From contig CAWKNX010000004.1 of NCBI GenBank assembly GCA_963851085.1, positions 62,001 through 126,000 on the forward strand: DNA of 64,000 nucleotides, written 5' to 3'. The notes under the pieces were generated by a model, which was not told the DNA's origin, did not search any database, and worked only from the letters and a program-made list of their open reading frames with translations. This stretch comes from DATFVJ01 sp963851085. GTDB taxonomy: Bacteria > Actinomycetota > Actinomycetes > Streptosporangiales > Streptosporangiaceae. Position 1 is the stretch's first letter; the number at the start of each line of letters is the position of its first letter. This document shows, piece by piece, positions 28,738 through 38,590 of this stretch. The translations under genes and the position numbers were made by a program.

Positions 28738-28743
28738 GCCGCT
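28667..28743. repeat. 15-base minisatellite, about five units
   Basis: About five tandem copies of gctgtcccgcaagcc at the 5' edge of the ABC ATPase gene. Each copy contains a TTG on the minus strand, so each could act as an initiation codon in the ATPase frame. Confidence 0.92.
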
Positions 28744-28941
28744 GCTCCTCCAGGTCCCTGTCCTTCGGGTCGCTGTCCTCCAGGTCCTGGACGGTGTGCG
28801 AGTCGGCCACGTATTCGGACACTACCCTGGGGGTCTGACAAGCGCCGAACGAGTTTCGCCGCGGACAGCACGAAGAACCCCGCTTTGCGGCGTGGCTGCA
28901 ACCTTCGTGCGGGTAGTGTCGTCACACTCATTAGGGGCCAG

Positions 28942-29628
28942 ATGTGGGGAACCGACCGGGAGGACCCGGAGAGGATGATCGTTCCCGTGAGAATTGCGAT
29001 CGCGCTCTACGCTCGATTCAGGCAACTGATCCACGAAGTCGCCAAGTTCGGCATCGTCGGAGCCGTGGCGTTCGCCGTGACCTGGGGCGGGACCAACATG
29101 CTGCACTTTGGGCTGCAGATGGGCCCGCTGACGTCCAACACTCTCGCCACAGTGGCGGCGGCGACGCTCGCGTTCGCAGGTAACCGTTACTGGACCTTCC
29201 GTCACCGGGCGGCGAGCGGGCTCGGCCGGGAATACTTCCTCTTCTTCGTCTTCAACGGTGTCGGCCTGCTCATTCAGTTGCTGTGCATCGGGTTCACCCA
29301 CTACACGCTCAAGCTGGACGACCACTACTCCTACAACGTGGCCTTGATCGTCGGTATCGGGCTTGGCACTTTGTTCCGGTTCTGGTCCTACAAGAAGTGG
29401 GTCTTCCTGCCGCCACAGCTTCCCGCCATCGACGCGCGGACGGGCCTGCCATCACCGGGCGAGGTCACCGCGCCTGACTCCCTTCGCGGGACGTTCGCTG
29501 ACGGCCCGCGCGCCACCCGCCACTCCGGGCACGCAGGCAACGGCCAGGTACAGCCACCACTCGTCACGCGTGATCACATCAACGGGGTGGACCTCGGCCG
29601 CGACAGCGACATCAAGAGGTCCCGCTAA
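28942..29628 (+). CDS. GtrA-like membrane protein
   Basis: GtrA/DPMS-like flippase-accessory family, 228 residues. Four membrane segments fill the first 150 residues: HEVAKFGIVGAVAFAVTWGG, SNTLATVAAATLAFAGNRYW, YFLFFVFNGVGLLIQLLC and YNVALIVGIGLGTLFRFWSY, with the family motif NRYWTFR and C-terminal FRFWSYKKWVF. GtrA proteins help move lipid-linked sugars or act in cell-wall polysaccharide synthesis. A polar tail of about 75 residues follows, longer than usual. ATG at 28942 (AGGGG upstream) is used; ATG at 28975 is an equally possible start. It is divergent from the ABC operon. Confidence 0.85.
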   Translation: MWGTDREDPERMIVPVRIAIALYARFRQLIHEVAKFGIVGAVAFAVTWGGTNMLHFGLQMGPLTSNTLATVAAATLAFAGNRYWTFRHRAASGLGREYFLFFVFNGVGLLIQLLCIGFTHYTLKLDDHYSYNVALIVGIGLGTLFRFWSYKKWVFLPPQLPAIDARTGLPSPGEVTAPDSLRGTFADGPRATRHSGHAGNGQVQPPLVTRDHINGVDLGRDSDIKRSR

Positions 29629-29662
29629 CATCACCGGCACGGCGTCCGGGCCCCTCAGCGCC

Positions 29663-30794
29663 TCAGACGAGCCTGATCACGTGCTCACCCCGCGGCACCA
29701 GTCGGCCGATCACGGGTGCGCCCGGCACCTCCCCCGCGAGCAGCAGCCCGCCGGACGTCTGAGCGTCCGCGAGGAGCAGGCATTCCTGTTCGCTCGCGGC
29801 GCCCCGGTCCAGGTGCGGCGACACCCACTCGAGGTTGCGCCGCGTGCCGCCGCTCACGAATCCCGCCGCCGACTGCTGCTCGCGCGTCCTCCAGATACGG
29901 GACCGCGGCGGTCTCGACGACCGCGCTCACCCCGCTTGCCCGCGCCATCTTGTAGAGATGACCGAGCAGCCCGAAGCCGGTGACGTCGGTGCCGCAGCGC
30001 ACGCCCGCGCGCGAGCGCACTGCGCGAGGCGGCCGCGTTGAGCGTGGTCATCACGTCGATGGCCTGCGGGAAGACCTCTCCAGTGGCCTTGTGCCTGTTG
30101 TTGAGTACGCCGCTGCCCAGCGGCTTGCTGAGCGAGAGCGGCAGGCCGGGCAGGCCCGCGCCGAGGCGGAGCAGACGCGCCGGATCGGCGAACCCGGTCA
30201 CGGCCATCCCGTACTTCGGCTCCGGGTCGTCGATGCTGTGACCGCCGGCCACGTGGCAGCCGGCCGCGTGCGCCACGTCACGTCCACCGCGCAGCACCTC
30301 GGCGGCGAGCTCGAAGGGAAGGCGGTCCCGAGGCCAGCCGAGCAGATTCACCGCGACCACCGGTTCGCCGCCGACCGCGTACACGTCAGACAGCGCGTTC
30401 GCGGCCGCGATCCGGCCCCAGTCGTACGGATCGTCGACCACCGGCGTGAAGAAATCCGTGGTGGCGACGAGGGCACGGGCGCCGCGCGCGCCGCCAGGCA
30501 CGCTCGCGTTCGCGGCGCCGTGGGTTCCGTCGGCTACGGAGCCCGCAGAACGTACCGTGTCCCCTGCGCCCCAGGAGCCCACGCCGTCCCCGTAGTCGAA
30601 GACCACGACCGCGGCGTCATCTCCGTCGTCCAGGCCCACAAGCAGCTCGCCGCGGGTGATCGTGGTGGCACTAGCTGGGTGGCCGGCCAGCCCGCCACGA
30701 TCTCCTCGAGCTCGCCGGGCGGGATCTTGCAGGCACAGCCGCCGCCAGCCGCGTACTGCGTCAGCCGCACGTTCTCGCGGTCCACCGCTGCCAC
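29663..30794 (-). pseudogene. selD: Selenophosphate synthase SelD (several frameshifts)
   Basis: Makes selenophosphate from selenide and ATP for Sec-tRNA synthesis. The N-terminal active site is clear at 30735-30775: VRLTQYAAGGGCACKIPPGEL, with Cys (TGT) rather than selenocysteine at the catalytic position and the essential Lys two residues after the second Cys. The frame changes near 30690, then ALVATTDFFTPVVDDPYDWGRIAAANALSDVYAVGG and AGCHVAGGHSIDDPEPKYGMAVTGF follow. Further shifts near 30010 and 29880 separate TDVTGFGLLGHLYKMARASGV and the C-terminal LLLADAQTSGGLLLAG. Start GTG at 30794 has GGGAGG just upstream. All functional motifs survive, so assembly error is favoured. Divergent from selB. 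Confidence 0.88.
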
Positions 30795-30898
30795 CAGGCC
30801 TCCCTGCCGAACCATCCCTGCATCCCACGCCCGTGCCGCCGCACCGACAACGGGCCGGCGCCATGCCGCCGACGAACCTGCCTACGATAAGACGAATC

Positions 30899-32710
30899 AT
30901 GCACGTGATTGCCACCGCCGGACATGTCGATCATGGAAAGTCGGCGCTCGTGCGGGCGCTCACGGGAATGGAGCCCGACCGCTGGGCGGAGGAGATCCGC
31001 CGCGGGATGACCATCGACCTCGGCTTCTGCTGGACCTCGCTGCCCGCCGCGGGTGATGGTGACATAGCGCCGGCCGGGCTGGCACCTGTGGATGTGGCCT
31101 TTGTCGATGTGCCCGGGCACGAGCGGTACGTCGCGAACATGCTGGCCGGCGTCGGGCCGGCGCCCGCCGTCCTCTTCGTGGTCGCGGCCGACGAGGGCTG
31201 GCGCGCGCAGTCCGAGGAGCATCTCGCGGCCATCGATGCCCTCGGCGTGCGCCACGGCCTGCTCGCCGTCACCCGGTCCGACCTCGCTGATCCCGCGCCC
31301 GCGATCGAGGCGGCACGTGCGCGGATCGCCCGGACCTCACTCGGGCGGGTAGAGGCCATCGCGGTCAGCTCGGTCACGGGCGCGGGCCTGGGCGACCTCC
31401 GTGCCGCCATGGGCCGCCTGATCGGCAGGCTCGCGCCACCCGATCCCGCCGCGGACGTGCGGCTGTGGATCGACAGATCCTTTACCGTCACCGGCCACGG
31501 CACGGTCGTCACGGGAACTCTCGCGGCGGGCACCATCCGGGTCGGCGACGAGCTGCTCACGATGCCCGGACAGCGCCTGCTGCGGGTCCGCGGGCTGCAG
31601 GCACTGCGGACCCAGCGCACGGAGGTAACAGCGCACGCGCGGGTGGCGCTGAACCTGCGTGGCGCCGACCCAGGCGAGGTGCGGCGCGGCAGCGCGCTCG
31701 TCGCACCGGGCAGGTGGCTCGGCACACAGCAGGCCGACGTGCGGCTGCGCGAGCTTGACCCCCGTGTCCGCGCGGCGACCCCCGCTGCGACGGCCGCGGT
31801 GGCGATGCTCCACATCGGCACCGCCGCGATCGATGTCCGGGTCCGCAGGCTGGGCAGTGATACGGCACGGCTGGCCCTCAGCGGGCCCCTGCCGCTGCGG
31901 ATCGGTGACACCGCGGCACTCCGCGACCCGGGCAGGCAGCTCATCGTGGCCGGAGTCACCTTTCTCGACGTGCGGCCGCCCGCGCTGCGCCGGCGGGGTG
32001 CTGCCCGCGAGCGGGCCGCCGAGCTTGACCGGCTGACGGGTACCGCCGACGCCGACAGTGAACTGCGCCGCCGCAAGCTCGTGCGCGCAAGCGAGCTTGC
32101 CGCCATGGGCGCCGCCACCCAGGCACCGCCCGTGGCCGGGGACTGGCTCGCCGATCCCGGCTGGTGGCGCGAGCTTGGCGGCCGGCTCGCCAGCCTGGTG
32201 GAAGAGCATGCCGCGAGCAACCCGCTCGACCCCGGGCTTGCCGCCGAGGCGGCCAGGCAGCGGCTCAGTCTGCCAGACCGCAGGCTGGTCGAGGCGCTCG
32301 TGCGGCCGCCGCTTGCCTACGAGGGCGGCAAGATCTATGGCGCACGCGCCGCGCCGGGGCTTCCCCCGCAGGTCCTCGACGCGGTCGAGGTCATCCGCGC
32401 CGGCCTGCGCCACGATCCCTTCCTCGCCCCGGATGCGGACAGGCTGCGCGAACTCCACCTGGATCGACGGCAGCTCGCGGCAGCCGTCAAGGGGGGATAT
32501 CTGCTCCGCGTATCGGCGGACGTGTACCTGCTGCCCGGTGCGGACCACGACGCCGCCCGGATCCTCGCTGGCCTGCCGCAGCCGTTCACGCTGAGCCAGG
32601 CACGGCAGGCCCTCGGGACGACCCGCCGGGTGGCGGTGCCGCTGCTCGAGATGCTCGACGGGCTCGGCCGCACCGAGCGGGTGGACGAGACAAGGCGGCG
32701 TGCCAGATGA
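30899..32710 (+). CDS. selB: Selenocysteine-specific elongation factor SelB
   Basis: GTPase of 603 residues that delivers Sec-tRNA to UGA codons marked by a SECIS hairpin. The G domain begins at the start: G1 AGHVDHGKSALVRALTG, then IDLGFCW, G3 DVPGHERYVANMLAG, and TRSD as the G4 motif. The EF-Tu-like barrels follow (RSFTVTGHGTVVTGTL). The C-terminal half from about residue 370 consists of winged-helix domains that bind mRNA. An in-frame upstream extension to 30656 is ignored because homology begins at MHVIATAGHVDHG. It faces selD across about 100 bases. selA, selC and a clear selenoprotein gene are not in the window. Confidence 0.93.
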   Translation: MHVIATAGHVDHGKSALVRALTGMEPDRWAEEIRRGMTIDLGFCWTSLPAAGDGDIAPAGLAPVDVAFVDVPGHERYVANMLAGVGPAPAVLFVVAADEGWRAQSEEHLAAIDALGVRHGLLAVTRSDLADPAPAIEAARARIARTSLGRVEAIAVSSVTGAGLGDLRAAMGRLIGRLAPPDPAADVRLWIDRSFTVTGHGTVVTGTLAAGTIRVGDELLTMPGQRLLRVRGLQALRTQRTEVTAHARVALNLRGADPGEVRRGSALVAPGRWLGTQQADVRLRELDPRVRAATPAATAAVAMLHIGTAAIDVRVRRLGSDTARLALSGPLPLRIGDTAALRDPGRQLIVAGVTFLDVRPPALRRRGAARERAAELDRLTGTADADSELRRRKLVRASELAAMGAATQAPPVAGDWLADPGWWRELGGRLASLVEEHAASNPLDPGLAAEAARQRLSLPDRRLVEALVRPPLAYEGGKIYGARAAPGLPPQVLDAVEVIRAGLRHDPFLAPDADRLRELHLDRRQLAAAVKGGYLLRVSADVYLLPGADHDAARILAGLPQPFTLSQARQALGTTRRVAVPLLEMLDGLGRTERVDETRRRAR

Positions 32711-33563
32711 TGGCCCGGACCTGCCGCTTGCAGACCACGAGTGAGGCTGTGATCGCTGAGATGGCTGTTGTGGACGAAGTACTCGCGGACCTGACCGCTG
32801 AGGGGGATGAGCTCGAGGTGGCGGTGGCCGATCTCGCCCCCTCGCAGTGGGCGCTGCCCACGCCCGCACCCGGCTGGACGATCGCGCATCAGATCGCGCA
32901 TCTGGCGTCCAGTGACGGGATGGTCGCGCTCGCGGCGGCGGACCCAGCCGAGTTCGAGCGCCGCCTGCGCCTGAGGCCGCTGGCGATTTCGACGCCGTCA
33001 TCGAGGCAGGCCTCACCGAGCAGCTGTCAGATTCCCCCGACGAACTGCTCGCCCGCTGGCGGACGCGGCGCACCGCCGCGCGGGATGCGCTCGCCGCGGT
33101 CCCCGCGGGTCAGAAGGTGCCGTGGCTGGTCATTCCGATGTCGGCGGCGAGCCTGGCGACGACCAGGCTCATGGAGCTGTTCGCGCACGGCCAGGACATC
33201 GCCGATGCGCTCGGCGTCACCCGCGAGCCGACCGACCGAATCCGCCATGTGGCACGGTTCGGGGTACGGACGAGGGACTTCTCGTTCCTGGCGCGCGGGC
33301 TCACCCCACCGGCCTCCGAATTCAGGGTCGAGCTGACCGCGCCGTCCGGGGCCCTGTGGAGGTTCGGGCCTGACGGCGCCACGCAGCGGGTTAGCGGGCC
33401 AGCGGCCGACTTCTGCCTCCTGGTCACAAGGCGCCGCCATCGCGACGACCTCGCGCTCGCCGCTATGGGTCCCGACGCGAATCGCTGGCTGGACATCGCA
33501 CAGGCCTACGGCGGTCCCCCAGGCCCTGGCCGCGCTCCCGGCCAGTTCGCCACGGCTCAGTGA
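32707..33563 (+). CDS. TIGR03084-type DinB/MDMPI-fold metal-binding protein (frameshifted)
   Basis: Protein of about 285 residues. The N terminus carries the DinB-like four-helix features WALPTPAPGWTIAHQIAHLASSDG, the HQxxHL pattern that binds metal. The frame shifts near 32985 and the correct reading resumes with FDAVIEAGLTEQLSDSP and WLVIPMSAASLATTRLMELFAHGQDIADALG, the second metal His motif, then RIRHVARFGVRTRDFSF. The family is related to mycothiol-dependent maleylpyruvate isomerases. The ATG overlaps the selB stop (ATGA), so it may be translated with selB, although a selenium role is not known for the family. Confidence 0.8.
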
Positions 33564-33608
33564 CGTGCACCACACGCTGGCCGCCGCACCGGTTCAGCCA
33601 TCTGCGCT

Positions 33609-34352
33609 TCAGCGATCTGGCCAGGACGGGGCAAACGTCAGGTACCGGACCTGGCCGGGCTGTCCGGCCGGCTGGGCGACAGCGGCTGACCACTCCGCTT
33701 CGCCCGCCAGGTCAGCCACCAGCCAGGTGTCCGGGCAGGTTCCTGACGTGTGGTGGACCTCGACGCTCCCTGAGTGCGCCGGGCACACCTCCAGGCTGGT
33801 CAGCCTTGCCGCCAGGCCGACCCCACAGGCCTTGAGGACGGCCTCCTTCCTGGTCCAGCAGCGGAAGAACACCTGCTCCCGCAGCTCATCCGGCTGGTCC
33901 GCCAGATACGCGCACTCGGACTCGGTGAGGCATGCCTCGGCCATCCGGGCAATCTCGATGTCGCGATGGCCTTCGATGTCCACTCCGACCGGGCCGCGCG
34001 CCGTGACAGCGAGCAACCACTGGTCACCGGAGCGGGAGAGATTGTGGCTCAGCCCTGCGGACGGCCACTCGACGCTCGGCCGGCCGTGCTCGAGGCTGCC
34101 GCACTTGCAGCAGGGGGACCTGCCGAACCGGATCGCCGCCGGATCGGTATCCAGGTAGTGGGCAAGCAGCCGGCGCTGCGCCGCATGCGCGGCCACGAAC
34201 CTGGCGCGGTCACCGGGCCGGACAAAGCGTTCGGACCGCGCCCGCTCCGCGTCGGAAAGCACGGCGACATCTTCGCTGGCCGGCTCTCCCGTGATCCGTC
34301 CATGCCAGATGTGTACCTCGCCGGCCAGCGCACCGGGATCGCTGATGTGCAT
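33609..34352 (-). CDS. 4'-phosphopantetheinyl transferase, Sfp type
   Basis: Protein of 247 residues that loads the phosphopantetheine arm from CoA onto carrier proteins. Sfp-superfamily motifs are LSHNLSRSGD, the Mg-binding GVDIEGH at residues 123-129 and FFRCWTRKEAVLKACG. Two-domain length is that of Sfp/PptT, acting on polyketide, peptide or fatty-acid synthase carriers. An unusual Cys cluster CCKCG (residues 81-85) lies in the CoA-contact region. No modular synthase is in the window, so it probably serves clusters elsewhere. It is divergent from the citrate synthase gene. Confidence 0.92.
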   Translation of the reverse strand: MHISDPGALAGEVHIWHGRITGEPASEDVAVLSDAERARSERFVRPGDRARFVAAHAAQRRLLAHYLDTDPAAIRFGRSPCCKCGSLEHGRPSVEWPSAGLSHNLSRSGDQWLLAVTARGPVGVDIEGHRDIEIARMAEACLTESECAYLADQPDELREQVFFRCWTRKEAVLKACGVGLAARLTSLEVCPAHSGSVEVHHTSGTCPDTWLVADLAGEAEWSAAVAQPAGQPGQVRYLTFAPSWPDR

Positions 34353-34553
34353 CGACTCACCTCAGTCCCATTCTGGCCGGCCAAGCGATACCAGTGTGGG
34401 CCGTGGTGCTCGACCAGGCCCGAGCACGTACGGTGGCGATATACGCGCAAACATCGGCGCATTTGACCACCCCGCCTAACGGCATGCCCAGCAGTCGCGC
34501 AACACGCGGAGCAGCCATGCCAGACGCCGAGCCAGGAAGAGAGCTGAGCGACG

Positions 34554-35891
34554 ATGACAGAACCCAGCGAGGGCATGCTTCAGATCACCGACTCCCGGAC
34601 CGGCCGGAGCTACGAGATTCCGATCACCGATGGCGCCATCCGGGCCACCGATCTGCGCCAGATCAAGAGCCGCGAGGACGACTATGGGCTGCTGTCCTAC
34701 GACCCGGCCTTCTTGAATACCGCCAACTGCCGCAGCGCCATCACGTTCATCGACGGTGAGCAGGGGATTTTGCGTTACCGCGGGCACCCGATCGAAGAAC
34801 TCGCCGAGCAACTGCTCGTTCCTCCAGGTCGCGTACCTGCTCCTGCACGGCGACCTGCCGAGCGCCAGCGAGGCGGAGGCGTGGGCGGACGAGATTACGC
34901 ACCACACGTTCGTGCACGAGAACGTCAAGCAGTTCATCGACGGCTTCCATCACGACGCGCATCCAATGGGAATGCTGGTGAGCACCGTGGCCGCCCTGTC
35001 GACGTTCTACCCGGAGGCGAAGGCGATCTTTGATGAGGACCTGCGGCGCAAGCAGATCGTGCGGCTGATCGCGAAGATGCCCACGCTCGCGGCGTTCGCC
35101 CACCGTCACGCGGTAGGCATGCCCTACGCGTACCCGGACAACGAGCTGTCGTATGCGGGCAACTTCCTCAACATGATGTGGAAGACGACCGAGCTGAGCT
35201 ACCGCCCGGATCCGATTCTCGAGCACGCCATCGACGTCCTGTTCATGCTGCATGCCGACCACGAGCAGAACTGCTCCACCACCACGATGCGGACGGTTGG
35301 CAGTTCGCACTCCGACCCCTATTCCGCGGCCGCCGCGGCCGCCGCGGCGCTGTACGGCCCGCTGCACGGCGGTGCCAACGAGCAGGTGCTCAGGATGCTC
35401 ACCGAGATTGGTTCCGTGGACCACGTGCCCGCCTACATCGAGCGGGTGAAGAGCGGCGAGCTGAGGCTGATGGGATTCGGCCACCGCATATACAAGAACT
35501 TCGACCCGCGCGCCACCCTCATCAAGGACATCGCCGACCAGGTGTTCAAGGTCACCGGCCGGAACCACCTGCTCGACATCGCGCTCGAGCTGGAGAAGAT
35601 CGCGCTGGCGGACGACTACTTCCTGAGCCACCGCCTCTACCCGAACGTCGACTTCTACTCGGGCATCATCTACCAGGCCATGGGCTTCCCGGTGGAGATG
35701 TTCCCCGTGCTCTTCGCGATCGGCCGTACACCCGGCTGGCTGGCCCAGTGGGAAGAAGGCATCCTCGACCCCGAGCAGCGCATCGCCGGCCACGGCAGAT
35801 CTACGTGGGCACGGGCGTGCGTCATCTCGGTCAGCAGGCCGACGGGCAGCGTGCCGGCGGCGCGGGCGGCGCACCGCGCGTGAGCCGTTAG
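34554..35891 (+). pseudogene. gltA: Citrate synthase (two frameshifts)
   Basis: Condenses oxaloacetate and acetyl-CoA in the TCA cycle; about 445 residues. The N-terminal domain LQITDSRTGRSYEIPITDGAIR, SYDPAFLNTANCRSAITFIDGEQGILRYRG and IEELAEQ is followed by a one-base shift near 34815, after which FLQVAYLLLHGDLPSA continues. Catalytic residues are His in LHADHEQNCSTTT, His in FGHRIYKNFDPRA and Asp in NVDFYSGI. A second shift near 35795 separates DPEQRIA from RPRQIYVGTG, the usual end. Hits to a central-metabolism gene support sequence error rather than decay. Confidence 0.92.
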
Positions 35892-35965
35892 GACTGTACT
35901 GCCCCGGGGGCGACCCCCCGGGACCCGCCGGGACCCCCCGCAGACAGTAGCGGCGGCGCACCTCG
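35890..35965. repeat. G/C-rich intergenic repeat after gltA
   Basis: A CCCCGGGGGCGACCCCCCGGG self-complementary core followed by cgccgggaccccccgcagac and a partial second unit (gcggcgcacctcgcgtgagccgtta also ends the gltA frame). It is related to the arrays at 25.2 and 59.5 kb and may act as a terminator. Confidence 0.6.
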
Positions 35966-36044
35966 CGTGAGCCGTTAAGGATCTGCTCCGGTCACCTTGG
36001 CCTGAGCGGACGAGCCGCCCGCCCGACCCTCTAGACTCGCCCAC

Positions 36045-37298
36045 GTGATTGACCTCAAGGCCGCCAGGAAGGACCCGGACCGTTTCCGCACCGCGCTCGC
36101 CCGCAGGGGCGCCGCGGCGGATTTCGACGCGCTGCTCGCCGCCGACAGCCGCTGGCGTGAATTCACCGAAAAGGCCGAACGGCTGCGCGCCGTGCAGAAG
36201 CGTTCTTCGAAGGGAGCCCCGAGCGCGGACGAGCTCGCGGAGCTTCGCGGGCTCAAGGACGAACTCGCCGCCGCGGAATCCGAGCTCGCGAGCGCTGGGC
36301 AGGAGCGGCAATCCCTGCTCGACCGGATCCCCAACCTGCCCGACTCCACGGCGGCCGACGGCATGGCAGAAGAGGACGCCGTCGTGCTGCGCACCTGGGG
36401 GGAACCGCCCAGGTTCGGCTTCACCCCGCGCGACCACCTGGAACTCGGCACGCCGTCCGGCTGGGTCGACATGGCACGCGGCGCGCGGCTGTCCGGGTCA
36501 CGGTTCGCCTACCGGTTCGGCACCGTGGCGCTGACCGAACTCGCGCTCTACCGCTACGTGCTCGATTTCCTCGCTGACCGGGGTTTTCTTCCTGTACTGC
36601 CGCCTGTGCTCGCGGGCGAGCGGGCCATGTACGGTACGGGTTTCCTGCCGACCGACGAGGTGAACCTCTACCGCCTTGAGCGCGACGACCTGTACCTGAC
36701 GGGAACCTCCGAAGTCGCGATGGCGGGCATCCACATGGACGAGCGCCTGGAGCCCGACCAGCTTCCCGCGCGATACGTGGCGATGTCCACCTGCTTCAGG
36801 CGCGAGGCGGGCGCCGCGGGCAAGGACACCAGGGGCATGTTCCGCGTGCACCAGTTCGACAAGGTGGAGATGTTCGTCTACTGCGCGCCTGAGGAGTCCG
36901 CCGCGTTCCACGAGCAGTTGCTCAGCTACGAGGAAGCCATCATCCAGAGCCTCGGGCTGCCGTACCGGGTGATGAACATCTCTGTCGGCGACCTGGGCGC
37001 GCCCGCCGCGAAGAAGTACGACATCGAGGGCTGGTTTCCGACCCAGGAGCGGTACCGCGAGCTGACTTCCTGCTCCAACACAACGGACTACCAGGCCCGC
37101 AGGCTGAACATCCGGTTCCGCCGCGGCGGCAAGCTCGAGTACGTGCACACGCTGAACGGCACCGGGGTGACCGCGCGGGCGCTGCTGTCGATCATGGAAA
37201 ACTTCCAGGATGAGCGCGGCAAGGTGACGATCCCCGAGGTGCTGTGGCCCTATGGCGCGCCCAAGACGCTCGGCGGGGACGCCGCCAGCCAGGAGTAG
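36045..37298 (+). CDS. serS: Seryl-tRNA synthetase
   Basis: Class II synthetase of 417 residues charging tRNA-Ser. An N-terminal coiled-coil arm (about 25-105) precedes the catalytic core. Motif 2 is YVAMSTCFRREAGAAGKDTRG followed by FRVHQFDKVEMF; motif 3 is LNGTGVTARALLSIMENFQ, somewhat different from the more usual NGSGLAVGR form. LTGTSEVAMAG is the TxE serine-binding loop. Start is GTG at 36045. The gene is complete and in one frame. Confidence 0.96.
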   Translation: MIDLKAARKDPDRFRTALARRGAAADFDALLAADSRWREFTEKAERLRAVQKRSSKGAPSADELAELRGLKDELAAAESELASAGQERQSLLDRIPNLPDSTAADGMAEEDAVVLRTWGEPPRFGFTPRDHLELGTPSGWVDMARGARLSGSRFAYRFGTVALTELALYRYVLDFLADRGFLPVLPPVLAGERAMYGTGFLPTDEVNLYRLERDDLYLTGTSEVAMAGIHMDERLEPDQLPARYVAMSTCFRREAGAAGKDTRGMFRVHQFDKVEMFVYCAPEESAAFHEQLLSYEEAIIQSLGLPYRVMNISVGDLGAPAAKKYDIEGWFPTQERYRELTSCSNTTDYQARRLNIRFRRGGKLEYVHTLNGTGVTARALLSIMENFQDERGKVTIPEVLWPYGAPKTLGGDAASQE

Positions 37299-37329
37299 CC
37301 GGCCGGGCTGGCGGCCGTTTGCCGGTGGC

Positions 37330-38496
37330 CTAGTCGCGCCGCAGGCGGGCCAGGCGTGCCGCGGCTTCCTCCAGGACGTCGTCACGCTTGCAGAATGCGA
37401 ATCTGACCTGGCTGCGGCCGACCTCGGCATCGTCGTAGAAAACCGCGTTCGGGATCGCGACCACGCCGCAGCGGCCGGGCAGCGCGCGGCAGAAATCCAC
37501 ACCGTCCTTCTCCCCCAGCGGTTTCACATCCGTGGTGATGAAGTACGTACCCGCCGGCTCGTAGACCTCGAATCCGGCCGTGCGCAGGCCCGCGCACAGC
37601 AGGTCGCGCTTGCGCCGCAGGCTGTCACGCAGCGCGGTGTAGTAGGTGCCGGGCAGGCGCAGCGCCTCGGCGATCGCGTACTGGAACGGGCCGCCGCTGA
37701 CGTAGGTGAGGAACTGCTTGGCGGTACGTACCGCCGTCACAAGCTCCGGCACCGCTGTCACCCAGCCGATCTTCCAGCCGGTGAAAGAGAAGGTCTTGCC
37801 GGCCGAACTGATCGACACCGTACGCTCGTGCATGCCCGGCATGCTGACGATCGGCACGTGCTCGCCGTCGAACGCCACGTGCTCGTAGACCTCGTCGGTC
37901 ACCACGAGCAGGTCGTGCTCACGCGCGAGGGCCGCGACCGTGGCCAGTTCCGCGCGCGTGAACACGCAGCCGGTCGGATTGTGCGGCGAGTTGAGCAGAA
38001 TGAGCCGCGTACGCGGCGTGATGGCGCGGCGCAGCGCGTCCAGGTCGGGCCGGAACGAGGGAGGCCGCAGGGTCACGGGAACGCGGACGCCTCCCGCCAT
38101 CGCGATACAGGCCGCGTAGGAGTCGTAGTAGGGCTCGAACGCGATCACCTCGTCGCCCGGCTCGACGAGGGCGAGCAGCGTGGCGGCGATCGCCTCGGTG
38201 GCCCCGGCGGTCACGAGCACCTCCGTGTCGGGGCTGAACTCGAGCCCGTAGTACCGCCACTGGTGGTCTGAGATGGCCGACCGCAGCTCCGGGATGCCCG
38301 GCCCGGGCGGATACTGGTTACCCTTGCCCGCCAGGACCGCGTCGGCGGCGGCCTCCGCGATCTTGCGAGGCCCGTCCGTGTCGGGAAAGCCCTGGCCGAG
38401 GTTGATCGACCCGGTCGTCACCGCGAGAGCCGACATCTCCGCGAAGATCGTCGTGCCCATGCCGGCGAGCCTGCGGTTGAGCAGCGGCCGGGTCAT
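37330..38496 (-). CDS. dapC: Class I aminotransferase, DapC-like (N-succinyldiaminopimelate aminotransferase)
   Basis: PLP-dependent fold-type I enzyme of 388 residues. Features are INLGQGFPDTDGP, NQYPPGPGIPELR, SPHNPTGCVF, VVTDEVYEHVAFDG and the PLP lysine in SISSAGKTFSFTGWKIGW (about residue 234), with RFAFCKRDDVLEEA at the end. The whole pattern matches mycobacterial Rv0858c, assigned as DapC in lysine/peptidoglycan precursor synthesis; related enzymes act on methionine or kynurenine, so specificity is inferred. ATG at 38496 is chosen at the start of homology. Confidence 0.88.
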   Translation of the reverse strand: MTRPLLNRRLAGMGTTIFAEMSALAVTTGSINLGQGFPDTDGPRKIAEAAADAVLAGKGNQYPPGPGIPELRSAISDHQWRYYGLEFSPDTEVLVTAGATEAIAATLLALVEPGDEVIAFEPYYDSYAACIAMAGGVRVPVTLRPPSFRPDLDALRRAITPRTRLILLNSPHNPTGCVFTRAELATVAALAREHDLLVVTDEVYEHVAFDGEHVPIVSMPGMHERTVSISSAGKTFSFTGWKIGWVTAVPELVTAVRTAKQFLTYVSGGPFQYAIAEALRLPGTYYTALRDSLRRKRDLLCAGLRTAGFEVYEPAGTYFITTDVKPLGEKDGVDFCRALPGRCGVVAIPNAVFYDDAEVGRSQVRFAFCKRDDVLEEAAARLARLRRD

Positions 38497-38590
38497 TGTG
38501 CGCCACTCATGGATCGGATAAGCCCTCGTCTCCGTATTGGCTCTGAACGCGTGAGTGCCCAGTATGCCAGCCGCTACGTCACGCGCCAGG

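Noticed and set aside
28541..28743. 15-base arrays as a CRISPR
   Set aside because: Units are contiguous without spacers, 15 bases long, and lie within a coding frame; these are minisatellites.
29629..30898. tRNA-Sec gene near selD/selB
   Set aside because: No 90-100-base tRNA-like sequence with a TCA anticodon loop and terminal acceptor pairing was seen in the gaps around these genes.
30656..30898. Longer N terminus for SelB
   Set aside because: The 81 upstream codons overlap the selD start antisense and lack homology; the G1 motif requires the start at 30899.
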